DNA of 33,133 bases. Origin: B73-G16 sp964448445 (GTDB taxonomy: Bacteria; Desulfobacterota; B13-G15). A program made the position numbers and the translations under genes. Location: contig CAYVAU010000011.1 of assembly GCA_964448445.1 (NCBI GenBank), positions 1 to 33,133 on the forward strand, given 5' to 3'. This document shows, piece after piece, positions 7,582 through 15,779 of the stretch (positions are counted from its first letter, which is position 1; every line of letters begins with the position of its first letter). The notes under the pieces are model-generated. The model ran no database searches. It saw only the letters and a program-made list of their open reading frames with translations, and was not told the origin of the DNA.

Positions 7582-9272
7582 TGTTCCTCTGGGCCCTTGA
7601 GGTCGCAAAATCGGCGCTTTTCGCCCAGCAGACTTCGATCTATGTCACCTCCCACAACATCGCCAACGTGAACACCCCCGAGTATTCCCGACAGCAGGTG
7701 GTCCTCTCGACCCTAGGTCCGGTGAGCTTACCGGTTGGATATCTCGGCCGCGGTGTGTGGGTTGAGGAAGTGAGGAGAATCTATGATCGGTTCCTATCGC
7801 TTCAGATCAATTCCCAGCAGTCCGAAAAGACCTACTGGGAGACCTATCACACCACCCTTTCCTTCCTCGAGGGGATTCTCGGGAGTTCGGAACAGAAGGG
7901 CCTTGGCACCCTAATGGATGAGTTCTTCAATGCCTGGCATGACTTAAGCCTCAATCCCCAAGGATATGCCGAAAGGACGGCCCTTTTGGCCGTTTCTGAC
8001 AACCTGGTGAAGTTCATAAACTACAGGGCGAAACAGCTCTCATCGGTCAAAAGCGACATCAATCAGGAAATTGACACCGTCATCCAGGATGTAAACCGCA
8101 TCATCTCCGAAATCGCCAGGATCAACGGCCTCCTGAGGAGGGGCAGAAACGACCTGTTCGACGAAAGGGATGGTCTACTGAGGGAACTGGCCCAATATCT
8201 GGATTTCACCGTCCTTGAGGACTCCCAAGGGAGGGTCTCGGTCCTGGTGGGGGGGATACCCCTTGTGGAGGGGCTGGAGACCCGCCAGTTGGAGATGGAA
8301 GAGACTCAGGAGGGGGTCAAGGTTTATCTCACGGATTCCGGGGTGCGGTTCGAGATAACCTCCTTCATTTCGAGCGGAAAACTCGGGGCATTGCTCAGGG
8401 TGCGCAATCAGATCTATGGGGAGATAACCTTAAACCTCGATGAGCTGGCAAGGAGGATCATCTACGAGGTGAACCGCTTCCACAGCGAGGGCGAAGGATT
8501 GAGCAGATACAGTTCGGTGGAGGGAGTTTACGCAGTAACCGATCCGGACTCACCCCTGCAACAGGCCGGATTGCCCTTTGAGGTCCCTCAAGGAAGTTTT
8601 TTTGTCAGGATCTATGATGCCAACGGGACGCTGATTCAAAGCGGCTCCATATCGGTGGATCCTTCCTCCGATTCCCTCAACGATCTGGTGGACCGCATAA
8701 ATAACGCTTTTACGGGTTACCTGCAGGCCAGGGTAGAGGAGGGAAAGCTCATCATAGAGGCCCAGGGTACCTATTCCTTCAGTTTCGCCAGGGGAGATCG
8801 GGATCCTTCGGGGATCCTTGCCGCTTTGGGGATCAATGTCTTTTTCGTGGGGGAGGATGCGAGCACAATGGGGATCAACCCCCTCTTGCGGGATTCTCCC
8901 GAGTACATAGCCACTTCTTCCCTCCCTTCAAGCCCGGGGGACAATTCCAATGCCCTCCAGATAGCAGAACTTCAAACCCGACAGGTGACTTTCCAGAGGG
9001 CAGGGGCATCAGGCCAAACGGTGACCACCTTCAAGGACTTCTATGCCTCTATCATCGGGGACATCGGGCTAAAAACCAAGGATGCCATGAACAGGTTTGA
9101 GACCGCCGAAGGGCTGTTGCAATCGCTGGAGAACAGGCACCAGGAGATCTCCGGGGTCTCCATGGACGAGGAGGTGATAAATCTGATGAGGCTTCAGCGG
9201 TCATATGAGGCGGCAACAAAGATCATCGGGATCGTCGATGAACTTTTGGAAACCCTAATTGCCTTGAGGTGA
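7581..9272 (+). CDS. flgK: Hook-filament junction protein FlgK (HAP1)
   Basis: This 563-residue protein is the first junction protein between hook and filament. The N-terminus has ALFAQQTSIYVTSHNIANVN followed by TPEYSRQQVVL, the FlgK form of the rod/hook signature. GRGVWVEEVRRIYDRFLSLQ is also characteristic. The C-terminus contains GVSMDEEVINLMRLQRSYEA and ends in a helix for axial packing. The length is ordinary for FlgK. It is translationally coupled to flgN and separated from flgL by four bases. Confidence 0.96.
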   Translation: MFLWALEVAKSALFAQQTSIYVTSHNIANVNTPEYSRQQVVLSTLGPVSLPVGYLGRGVWVEEVRRIYDRFLSLQINSQQSEKTYWETYHTTLSFLEGILGSSEQKGLGTLMDEFFNAWHDLSLNPQGYAERTALLAVSDNLVKFINYRAKQLSSVKSDINQEIDTVIQDVNRIISEIARINGLLRRGRNDLFDERDGLLRELAQYLDFTVLEDSQGRVSVLVGGIPLVEGLETRQLEMEETQEGVKVYLTDSGVRFEITSFISSGKLGALLRVRNQIYGEITLNLDELARRIIYEVNRFHSEGEGLSRYSSVEGVYAVTDPDSPLQQAGLPFEVPQGSFFVRIYDANGTLIQSGSISVDPSSDSLNDLVDRINNAFTGYLQARVEEGKLIIEAQGTYSFSFARGDRDPSGILAALGINVFFVGEDASTMGINPLLRDSPEYIATSSLPSSPGDNSNALQIAELQTRQVTFQRAGASGQTVTTFKDFYASIIGDIGLKTKDAMNRFETAEGLLQSLENRHQEISGVSMDEEVINLMRLQRSYEAATKIIGIVDELLETLIALR

Positions 9273-9276
9273 TGCC

Positions 9277-10155
9277 ATGTTCAGCAGGATTACCAATAAC
9301 ATGATTTTCTTCAATGCCCTTTACCACCTCACCCGAAACGGCCGCAATATATGGCGTCTGCAGGCCCAGACAGCATCGGGCAAAAGGATCCTCGAGCCCT
9401 CCGATGATCCCATAGGGATGATGATGGCCATAAGGTTCAAGGGGCAGCTTGAGCGCTTTCAACAGTACAAGCGCAACATAGATTTCGGCCTGAGGTGGTT
9501 GAACTACACTGAGTCCGTCCTCAATGACCTTGAAGAACTCATCAACAGGGCCCGCGAGGTGGCAGTCACCCAAGCCTCGGACACCGCAAGTGCTGACACC
9601 CGTGAGGCATCAGCCGCTTACATCAGGGGGTTGCGGGAAACCGTGCTTCAGCTGGCCAACTCGACCTATGAAGGCAGGTACATCTTCTCGGGACTGAGCG
9701 GCAATCAGGCCTATCAGGACGATGGCACTTATTTGGGAGATACCCAGTCCTTTCAAATAGCCGTGAGCGAGGGGGTTTATGTGAAGATCAACCTCACCGG
9801 GCCCGAGGTCTTTGGCACCACCACCAACCTCATCCAGGACCTGGATCGGTTCTCTCAGGCCCTTGAAGCGAATGATCTACAGGGGATCTCCCAGGCCCTG
9901 GATTACCTCGATGAGGCCTTAAACCGCGTGATCGAGGCCAGGTCACAGGTTGGGGCCTGGTATTCGCAGTTGGAATCCTACAGGACGATCCTTAACGACC
10001 GGACGATAAAGATTACAGAGAGCCTCTCCGAAATCGTAGATGCCGATCTTGCCAAGGTCATAAGCGAACTGTCCTCCAGAGAACTTGCCTATCGGGCGAC
10101 ACTCCTTGCCACAAGAAGGCTCTTTGACGAGACCTTGATCTCTCTGCTCAGATAA
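9277..10155 (+). CDS. flgL: Hook-filament junction protein FlgL (HAP3)
   Basis: This 292-residue flagellin-like junction protein starts with FSRITNNMIFFNALYHLTRN. It has LQAQTASGKRILEPSDDPIG, the flagellin/FlgL N-terminal signature, then YEGRYIFSGLSGNQAYQDDG, typical of FlgL. The C-terminal helix (DADLAKVISELSSRELAYRA) mirrors flagellin D0. It is the last flagellar structural gene here. csrA and fliW, which follow flgL in many bacteria, are absent; cheY follows after 39 bases instead. Confidence 0.95.
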   Translation: MFSRITNNMIFFNALYHLTRNGRNIWRLQAQTASGKRILEPSDDPIGMMMAIRFKGQLERFQQYKRNIDFGLRWLNYTESVLNDLEELINRAREVAVTQASDTASADTREASAAYIRGLRETVLQLANSTYEGRYIFSGLSGNQAYQDDGTYLGDTQSFQIAVSEGVYVKINLTGPEVFGTTTNLIQDLDRFSQALEANDLQGISQALDYLDEALNRVIEARSQVGAWYSQLESYRTILNDRTIKITESLSEIVDADLAKVISELSSRELAYRATLLATRRLFDETLISLLR

Positions 10156-10194
10156 AATAGTATTGGTAAGTCAATATGACCCACCGAGAGGGTA

Positions 10195-10569
10195 ATGAAG
10201 ATTCTCGTAGTGGATGATTTTGCCACTATGCGGGCCATTACCAAGAAGATCCTCAAGGATTTGGGTTACAAGGACATAGTGGAAGCGGAAAACGGAGAGG
10301 AAGCCTTAAAGATCTTGAAATCCGAAAGGATTGATCTGGTCATCTCGGATTGGAACATGCCCAAGATGGACGGATTGGCCCTTCTTAAGGCCATTAGATC
10401 GGATCCCGAGCTGAAGGACACCTTGGTGATGATGGTAACTGCCGAGGCAGAGAAACAGAAGGTCCTTGAGGCCGTGAAGCTCGGGGTAAACGGCTACGTG
10501 GTCAAGCCCTTCACCCCCGAAACCCTTGAGGAAAGGATCAAGAAGGTCTTAGCACAAAAGAAGAGCTGA
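10195..10569 (+). CDS. cheY: Chemotaxis response regulator CheY (first copy)
   Basis: This 124-residue single receiver domain has the acidic pair in ILVVDDFATMR, phospho-acceptor D52 in LVISDWNMPKMDG, the switch Thr in MMVTAEAE and the conserved Lys in YVVKPFTPE. The SDWNMPKMDGL block is very close to motor-binding enterobacterial CheY. Among the three CheY-type and two looser receivers here it is therefore the best candidate to bind the switch protein FliM. It follows flgL by 39 bases, preceded by GAGAGGG as ribosome site, and ends one base before the CheA-like gene. Confidence 0.94.
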   Translation: MKILVVDDFATMRAITKKILKDLGYKDIVEAENGEEALKILKSERIDLVISDWNMPKMDGLALLKAIRSDPELKDTLVMMVTAEAEKQKVLEAVKLGVNGYVVKPFTPETLEERIKKVLAQKKS

Positions 10570-10570
10570 A

Positions 10571-12847
10571 ATGCCACAGCTTCCGGAACTCCAACAGTTC
10601 GTAGATGGGGTATCACGTCTCCTTGAGGAAGTGGATTTCGAGAATTTGCCCTCTCTGGGCCCGTTGCTGGAGAGGCTTGAAGGCCTCGTTGACTTATGCA
10701 GGGGTTATCCGAGTGCGGAGGGTCTGGCAAGGGCCCTTAAGGACGTGCTGGAAAAGGTCGTCTTCGAGGAGATCCCCCCCGAAAGGGCAAAAAGGCTCCT
10801 ACGGGAGGGACTCGCGGCCCTGAAAGGGGTCAGCGAGGGAAGTCCTCCTTCAGAAGCCCTCCTTCAGGAATTGAAATCCTTGGGACTTCTGCCCGAGGAA
10901 TATTCCCTCAGCCCCCTTCCTGAAGGAAGAGATCAGGACCTGCAAAGGCTGCTGGATGAGCTGGCGTACCGATTCCTCACTGTGGACATGGGTGATCTGC
11001 CCGCTTTAGGGGAGATCCTGCAGGGGCTTGAAAGGCTCATTGAAGGCCTGTCCGGGAGGGAGGATGCCCAAGAACTCGCCTCCTTAGCCAAGAGGGCCCT
11101 TGAACGGGCAATCCTAGAAGAAGTCGATGCAGCAAAGGCCTCCAAATTTGTGAGCGATGTCTTGAGGTCCCTTCAGGGGCTGTTCTTCGGGGAGGAATTG
11201 CGCCCCGAATTGCGGCAGCAGGCCATAGATCTTGGCATCCTGGAAGCGGAAATGAAAGAAGAGGAGGATTGGATCGGGCACTTTGTGAATCGTCTCGATC
11301 ACATCCAGAAGCTGCTTCTGCAGCTGCCTCCCCCACCCTATGATCCGGACATGTTGAGGGAGGTAATTTCTGCCTTTCGGGACATGGTCCAAATCCTAGA
11401 CGATAGGGTTCCAGAAGCCAAAGCACTTTGTCAGGGGGTATCGGAACTGTTGGGGGAACAACTGGCGGGAGAGACCTTAAAGCCGTCCACTATGGATCTT
11501 GTGGCCGAGGCGGTGGACATCCTCAAAGGGCTGGCCAGGGAGTTACAGGAACTGAAGGAAGGGAAAAGGGAGGGGATTCCCCCACTCCCCCTAGGGGACT
11601 TTCTGGGAAGGCTTCAGCGGGAGAGGGAGTCCCGGAGGAAGCTTCTCGGCGAAGTGCTGCTGGAGCAGGAGGTCTTGAAGGAAGAAGATTTACGGGAGGC
11701 TTTTGAAGAGCAAAAACGAAGGCCAGAGAAGAAACTCGGCGAAATCCTCCTGGAAAAAGGGAAGGTTTCCACCAAGGACATCATCAGGGCCCTACGGGAG
11801 CAAGGGGAAAGTACGGGAACTGTAACCGTGGAGTTTCGTAAGCTCTCAAAGCTCACCGATCTGGTGGGGGAACTGGCTGTACTTCAGGCCGTGATCCGAT
11901 CAAGCCCTGCTTTCCTTTCCATCGTGGACCTCAAATTCCTCCAGGATTTCGAACAGATGGGACGCATAATCTCGGAGCTTCAAAAGACCGTGATGTCCCT
12001 GAGGATGGAACCCCTGAGGTTAACCTTCGAAAGGGTTTTCATCTTCGCCCGGGAACTCGCAGACACTTTGGGGAAGGCGGTGGAGTTCGAGATCGACGAT
12101 CGTACAACCGAGATCGAGGCCGAAATGGCCGGACCTGTTTACGAGGTCCTGACCCGGATCCTGAGGGCGATAATTGAGGAAAGTGTGGAACCACCCGAAG
12201 AAAGAGAAAAAGCCGGGAAGCCTCCTGAGGCCACCGTAAAGCTATTAGGCGAAAGAAAGATCAGCCACGTGCTGATTACCCTACAGGAGGACGGAAAGGG
12301 ATTTGATCCAGAGACGACCCTCATCAGGGAAGCTCATAGGATCATAGAGACCGTGCACGGAACGATAGAAATCAACCCAAAAGAAGAAGGGGGCACTTTA
12401 GTTGCCCTCAAGGTCCCTCTGGGTCTCGTAGTGGTTGACGGACTCCTGTCAAAGGTGGGCGAGCAGTGGTACATCATTCCGTCAGAATCGGTAAAGGAGG
12501 TCTTTTTGCCCAAAGATGAGCAAGTGGTGACCATCAAGGGAAGAGGAGAGGTTTTGAGGGTTAGAAAGGAATTGCTTCCTTTTGTGGATCTGCGCAAGTT
12601 TCTGGGAAGTTCAAACGACAAGGAGATCTCTGAGCTTACCGCAGTGGTAGTAGAGTATGGGGGAAGGAAATTCGCTCTTTTGGTCGAGGAAATCGTCGGA
12701 AAACAGGAGGTGGTGGTCAAGACTCTTGGGAAGGCCTTGAGTGAAATAAGGGGAATTGTGGGGGGGACCATAATGGGGGACGGCAGTGTAGGGTTGATTC
12801 TTGAACCGGAGGAGTTCATCAGGGTGCAGGAGGAGGAACTCTTTTGA
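10571..12847 (+). CDS. CheA-like protein with degenerate kinase core and C-terminal CheW domain
   Basis: This 758-residue CheA relative appears to have lost kinase function. Residues ~1-328 hold three related helical repeats (about 1-96, 121-218 and 233-328). None has the HSLKG/HTVKG phospho-site of a CheA P1 domain. Residues 358-381 and 388-411 form a tandem LGE...Q motif resembling MshEN. A CheA dimerisation (P3) helix pair spans ~419-485. The ATPase region (~486-615) keeps EDGKGFD (G1), but the N-box is LTRILRAIIEES, where active CheA has an Asn and HG. The segment holding the F and G2 boxes (FSTA... SGRGVGMDVV) is missing. A CheW-like domain (~616-755) is intact. A role as a scaffold or regulator in the array is inferred. 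It is followed, with overlap, by cheR. Confidence 0.85.
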   Translation: MPQLPELQQFVDGVSRLLEEVDFENLPSLGPLLERLEGLVDLCRGYPSAEGLARALKDVLEKVVFEEIPPERAKRLLREGLAALKGVSEGSPPSEALLQELKSLGLLPEEYSLSPLPEGRDQDLQRLLDELAYRFLTVDMGDLPALGEILQGLERLIEGLSGREDAQELASLAKRALERAILEEVDAAKASKFVSDVLRSLQGLFFGEELRPELRQQAIDLGILEAEMKEEEDWIGHFVNRLDHIQKLLLQLPPPPYDPDMLREVISAFRDMVQILDDRVPEAKALCQGVSELLGEQLAGETLKPSTMDLVAEAVDILKGLARELQELKEGKREGIPPLPLGDFLGRLQRERESRRKLLGEVLLEQEVLKEEDLREAFEEQKRRPEKKLGEILLEKGKVSTKDIIRALREQGESTGTVTVEFRKLSKLTDLVGELAVLQAVIRSSPAFLSIVDLKFLQDFEQMGRIISELQKTVMSLRMEPLRLTFERVFIFARELADTLGKAVEFEIDDRTTEIEAEMAGPVYEVLTRILRAIIEESVEPPEEREKAGKPPEATVKLLGERKISHVLITLQEDGKGFDPETTLIREAHRIIETVHGTIEINPKEEGGTLVALKVPLGLVVVDGLLSKVGEQWYIIPSESVKEVFLPKDEQVVTIKGRGEVLRVRKELLPFVDLRKFLGSSNDKEISELTAVVVEYGGRKFALLVEEIVGKQEVVVKTLGKALSEIRGIVGGTIMGDGSVGLILEPEEFIRVQEEELF

Positions 12848-13698
12848 AACAGATTCCCCGCATAACGGATCGGGAGTTGAAACTCATAAGTGATCTCGTT
12901 TACAAACATGCTGGTATTCGGCTGGGTCCCGAAAAGCGCCATCTGGTGGAGCTTAGGCTGGGAAAGATCCTGAGGACAGAAGGGATAGGATCTTATGAGG
13001 AATACTACCGAAAGGTGTTACTTGACAAAAGTGGCGAGGAACTGAAGCGACTCCTTAACGCCATCACTACGAACTTCACCCAGTTTTTCCGCGAGCCACA
13101 ACACTTCGATTTCCTGAAGCAGCATGTGATCCCGGAGTTGGAATCCAAAGGGAGGTGGGAGATCTGCATATGGTCTGCGGCCTGTGCCACCGGAGAGGAA
13201 CCCTATAGCATTGCCATAACATTGCTTGAGATCCCCCAGATAGCCGATTGGAGCAAGGAAATTATAGCTTCGGACATATCCACCCATGCCCTTTCGGTGG
13301 CAAAGAGAGGCCTCTATCCCGAAGAGGCCCTCAAGGAAATAAATCCCCTCTTGGTGAAAAAGTACTTTGTAAAGGAGCCCCAAGGTTTCAGGATAAAGGA
13401 TCAGGTAAAGGAAATCGTTAAATTCATGGTCTTCAACCTCCTGTCGGTTCCCCCATGGAGGGAACATTTTGATGTGATCTTTTGTCGTAATGCAATGATT
13501 TACTTTGACAAGGAGACTCGTCGGAAGGTGGTAGATAATCTGAGAGAGGCTCTCAAACCCGGCGGTTTTCTGATTGTGGGTCATGTGGAGAGCCTCTTTG
13601 GAGCTGAGAAGGACTTGCGGCTTGTGAAACCTTCTATATACCGGAAGAGCGATGCATCAGATAGTAGTGGACATAGGGGAATACCGAGTAACCGATGA
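12844..13698 (+). CDS. cheR: Chemoreceptor methyltransferase CheR (first copy)
   Basis: This 284-residue SAM-dependent enzyme methylates glutamates on chemoreceptors. The N-terminal helical domain is followed by NAITTNFTQFFREPQHF, the SAM site AACATGEEPYSIA, FDVIFCRNAMIYFD and the C-terminal GGFLIVGHVESL motif, all diagnostic. The start is a TTG at 12844 overlapping the stop of the preceding gene (TTGA). It is supported by a GGAGGAGG ribosome site just upstream and by the N-terminal domain aligning from there. The final ~15 residues run past the usual end and overlap cheD by 47 bases in another frame. No TPR extension is present. Confidence 0.95.
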   Translation: MKQIPRITDRELKLISDLVYKHAGIRLGPEKRHLVELRLGKILRTEGIGSYEEYYRKVLLDKSGEELKRLLNAITTNFTQFFREPQHFDFLKQHVIPELESKGRWEICIWSAACATGEEPYSIAITLLEIPQIADWSKEIIASDISTHALSVAKRGLYPEEALKEINPLLVKKYFVKEPQGFRIKDQVKEIVKFMVFNLLSVPPWREHFDVIFCRNAMIYFDKETRRKVVDNLREALKPGGFLIVGHVESLFGAEKDLRLVKPSIYRKSDASDSSGHRGIPSNR

Positions 13699-14134
13699 TC
13701 CCTCGGCGATACTCATAGCCTATAGCCTTGGTTCCTGTATCGCAGTGGCGCTCTACGACCCTGTGGTCAAGGTGGGAGGGATGTTACATCTGATGCTGCC
13801 GGATTCGGAGATACACCCCCTGCGGGCTAAAGAACGGCCGGGGATGTTTGCCGACACGGGCATTCCCCTGCTTCTTGAATCCTGCGAGATGCTTGGCGCT
13901 AAAAAATCAAGGCTCCAAGTAAAGGTTGCCGGAGGAGGCGAGATGCTTGATTCGAGCAGTTTTTTTAAGATCGGGAAACGAAACTTTGTAGCTGTAAGGC
14001 GCATCCTGTGGCAGCACGGTCTGATGATCAGGGCCCAGGATGTGGGAGGGAATGCCAACCGGACTGTCTCCCTCGAGATGGCCACAGGAAAGGTGAAGGT
14101 CAAGATTTCGGGAGATGGCGTCAAGGAGCTGTGA
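13652..14134 (+). CDS. cheD: Chemoreceptor glutamine deamidase CheD
   Basis: This 160-residue enzyme deamidates receptor glutamines and, in several bacteria, partners with CheC/CheX-type phosphatases. The catalytic Cys29 lies in YSLGSCIAVALYDP and the catalytic His46 in GGMLHLMLP. KVAGGGEML and DVGGNANRTV are further family motifs. The Thr usually found six residues before the Cys (Thr21 of the Thermotoga enzyme) is Ala23 here. The ATG at 13652 gives the family's normal length and overlaps cheR by 47 bases. The stop overlaps the next ATG (TGATG). Context with cheR, cheX and cheB supports a CheD/CheX adaptation branch. Confidence 0.94.
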   Translation: MHQIVVDIGEYRVTDDPSAILIAYSLGSCIAVALYDPVVKVGGMLHLMLPDSEIHPLRAKERPGMFADTGIPLLLESCEMLGAKKSRLQVKVAGGGEMLDSSSFFKIGKRNFVAVRRILWQHGLMIRAQDVGGNANRTVSLEMATGKVKVKISGDGVKEL

Positions 14135-14982
14135 TGAAGGTCGAAGAGATCCTCTCCAAGGTCCAGCAACTTCCTCCCTTTCCGCAAGTGGCCTTAAAGG
14201 TCCTGGAGATGGTTGGGAAGGAGGTACCCCTTAAGGAAATAGCCAGGGTTATCGAACTGGACGAGGGATTTACGGCCGAAGTCTTAAAAATTTGCAATTC
14301 TCCTTTCTTCGGGTTGAAGAGGAAGGTATCCTCAGTCCGGGAAGCGGTAGTCTATTTAGGGGAGAAGTACCTCCTTGAGATCGTCACCCAAACAGCATCA
14401 AAGGGATACTTCCGAGAAGCCCACGAAGGCTATGGCCTACAGAGGGGGGAGCTTTGGAGACATGCAGTGGCCTGTGCGGTGGCATCCGATATCCTTCAGG
14501 AACAGTTGGGAGAGGGAAAGAATCTTACCCTTTTTACGGCGTCGCTCCTTCACGATATCGGCAAGGTAGTCCTGAGCAGCTATGTAGCCGATGGCCTTAA
14601 AGAAATCTTGGAAAGGGTCCGAGCTGGGAAACCTTTCATCGAAGCTGAAAAGGAAGTGATAGGCATGGATCATGCCACCCTCGGCGGGATGATCACCAGA
14701 AGGTGGAACTTTCCCGAAGAGATCATCGATGCCATCCTTCATCACCACAACCCAAAGGAGGCCGAGACCTCCTATGCAGCAAAGGTCCACATAGCCGATG
14801 CCCTCTGTAGCACCCTGGGTATCGGTGCTGGCAATGACGAACTCAGCGAAAAGATCGATTCAGAGGTCCTAAAAGGACTAGGGCTTTCGGGGAAGGATCT
14901 GATGGAGATGCTTCTGGAACTGCGAGACAGATACGAAAAAACCCAATCCCTTTTCACAACAGAGCAGGGCGATGGCTTTTAA
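14134..14982 (+). CDS. HDOD domain protein
   Basis: This 282-residue protein carries an HDOD domain, a relative of HD phosphohydrolases that generally acts as a signalling output module, not an enzyme. Evidence is LSKVQQLPPFPQVALKVLEM, then KICNSPFFGLKRKVSSVREA, a FTASLLHDIGKVVLSSY block and MDHATLGGMITRRWNFPEEI, followed by the HHHNPKEA motif. The start is the ATG at 14134, overlapping the cheD stop. An in-frame upstream ATG at 14008 would only read through cheD. HDOD proteins occur in chemotaxis operons of several proteobacteria, where a c-di-GMP or motility role has been proposed; none can be proven here. Confidence 0.9.
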   Translation: MKVEEILSKVQQLPPFPQVALKVLEMVGKEVPLKEIARVIELDEGFTAEVLKICNSPFFGLKRKVSSVREAVVYLGEKYLLEIVTQTASKGYFREAHEGYGLQRGELWRHAVACAVASDILQEQLGEGKNLTLFTASLLHDIGKVVLSSYVADGLKEILERVRAGKPFIEAEKEVIGMDHATLGGMITRRWNFPEEIIDAILHHHNPKEAETSYAAKVHIADALCSTLGIGAGNDELSEKIDSEVLKGLGLSGKDLMEMLLELRDRYEKTQSLFTTEQGDGF

Positions 14983-15376
14983 CATCCTGATTGTGGACGA
15001 TTCTTCCTCCATCAGGCGGCTGCTCAAAAAGGTCATCGAGCTTTCTGGCCTGGAGGTCGATCGGATCCATGAGGCCTCCAATGGCCTCGAGGCCTTAAAG
15101 GTTCTCGAGAGGGAGTGGGTGGACTTCATCATGTGCGATATTCACATGCCACAGATGGACGGCATCGAGTTCCTGAAGAGGCTTCGCGAAGACGAGGTTT
15201 TGGGGCGTATCCCGGTGATCATGATAAGCACCGAGGGTCGCGAGGAGATCATCCAGGAGGCCCGAAAGCTCGGGGTGAAGGCCTATGTCAAGAAGCCCTT
15301 CACTCCCGAAGAGATAAGGGATGTCATTGAGAAATTCGTGGGGGAGGAATTTTCAAGGGATGCGGAACCTCATTAG
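14972..15376 (+). CDS. CheY-type response regulator (second copy)
   Basis: This 134-residue single receiver has ILIVDDSSSIRRLLKK, phospho-acceptor D56 in FIMCDIHMPQMDGIEF, the switch residue in VIMISTEGREE and the Lys in AYVKKPFTPE. The CDIHMPQMDG block differs from the SDWNMP of the first cheY, so it may serve a different target or act as a phosphate sink. It overlaps the HDOD gene by 11 bases and the following cheX-like gene by 17 bases. That links it physically to a predicted phosphatase. Confidence 0.92.
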   Translation: MAFNILIVDDSSSIRRLLKKVIELSGLEVDRIHEASNGLEALKVLEREWVDFIMCDIHMPQMDGIEFLKRLREDEVLGRIPVIMISTEGREEIIQEARKLGVKAYVKKPFTPEEIRDVIEKFVGEEFSRDAEPH

Positions 15377-15776
15377 ACAGATCTTTCCCGAGATCATGGA
15401 GAAGATGTTCTTTATGGTTCCGGAGGAGTTGGAGGGAGGAACCCCAATGCCTCGAGGGGATTTCGTTGCCGAGGCAACCCTTCAAGGGGAGAGGGAAATA
15501 GCGGTGAGGATCCTCGTACCAGAACCCTTAGCCTCGGCGATGGCAAAGAATCTCTTCCCAGATGAGGAGCCGTCCCGTGAAAGGCTAAAAGACATTTTGA
15601 AAGAGTTGGTCAACATGCTCGGAGGGGGCCTCATCATGTCCCTCGGTCCGGGATGGAAGCTTGGATTGCCCAGGGTATATGAAGGGGTGGAGGCTTTTGG
15701 GCTCATAGGGGGGATTGAGCCCGCCCTCGAATACGACATCGACGGAGAACCCCTGGCCATATACCTAGAGGGGTAG
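15360..15776 (+). CDS. cheX: CheX/CheC-family CheY-P phosphatase
   Basis: This is a 138-residue protein of the CheC/CheX/FliY group, which dephosphorylates CheY-P. It carries one copy of the active-site pattern ExxN in KELVNMLGGGLIMS, followed by Gly residues, as in CheX. It opens with IFPEIMEKMFFM, also typical. The single active site and length favour CheX over the two-site CheC. I use the ATG at 15360, with CAAGGG just upstream, not an in-frame start at 15321 that would add 13 residues overlapping cheY. Neighbouring cheD and cheY fit a CheX/CheD adaptation scheme. Confidence 0.82.
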   Translation: MRNLIRQIFPEIMEKMFFMVPEELEGGTPMPRGDFVAEATLQGEREIAVRILVPEPLASAMAKNLFPDEEPSRERLKDILKELVNMLGGGLIMSLGPGWKLGLPRVYEGVEAFGLIGGIEPALEYDIDGEPLAIYLEG

Positions 15777-15779
15777 CTG

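Noticed and set aside
10156..10194. Promoter or terminator between flgL and cheY
   Set aside because: TAAA and TTGGTA-like bits occur, but no sigma-28, sigma-54 or sigma-70 pair with proper spacing, and no stem followed by T; read-through from the flagellar genes is simpler.
13652..13698. The cheR-cheD overlap as a frameshift
   Set aside because: Both proteins have complete conserved domains in their own frames. The overlap only covers a non-conserved CheR tail.
14008..14133. In-frame upstream start for the HDOD gene
   Set aside because: It would overlap cheD by over 120 bases with an Arg/Asp/Gly-rich stretch lacking similarity; the ATG at 14134 is coupled to the cheD stop.
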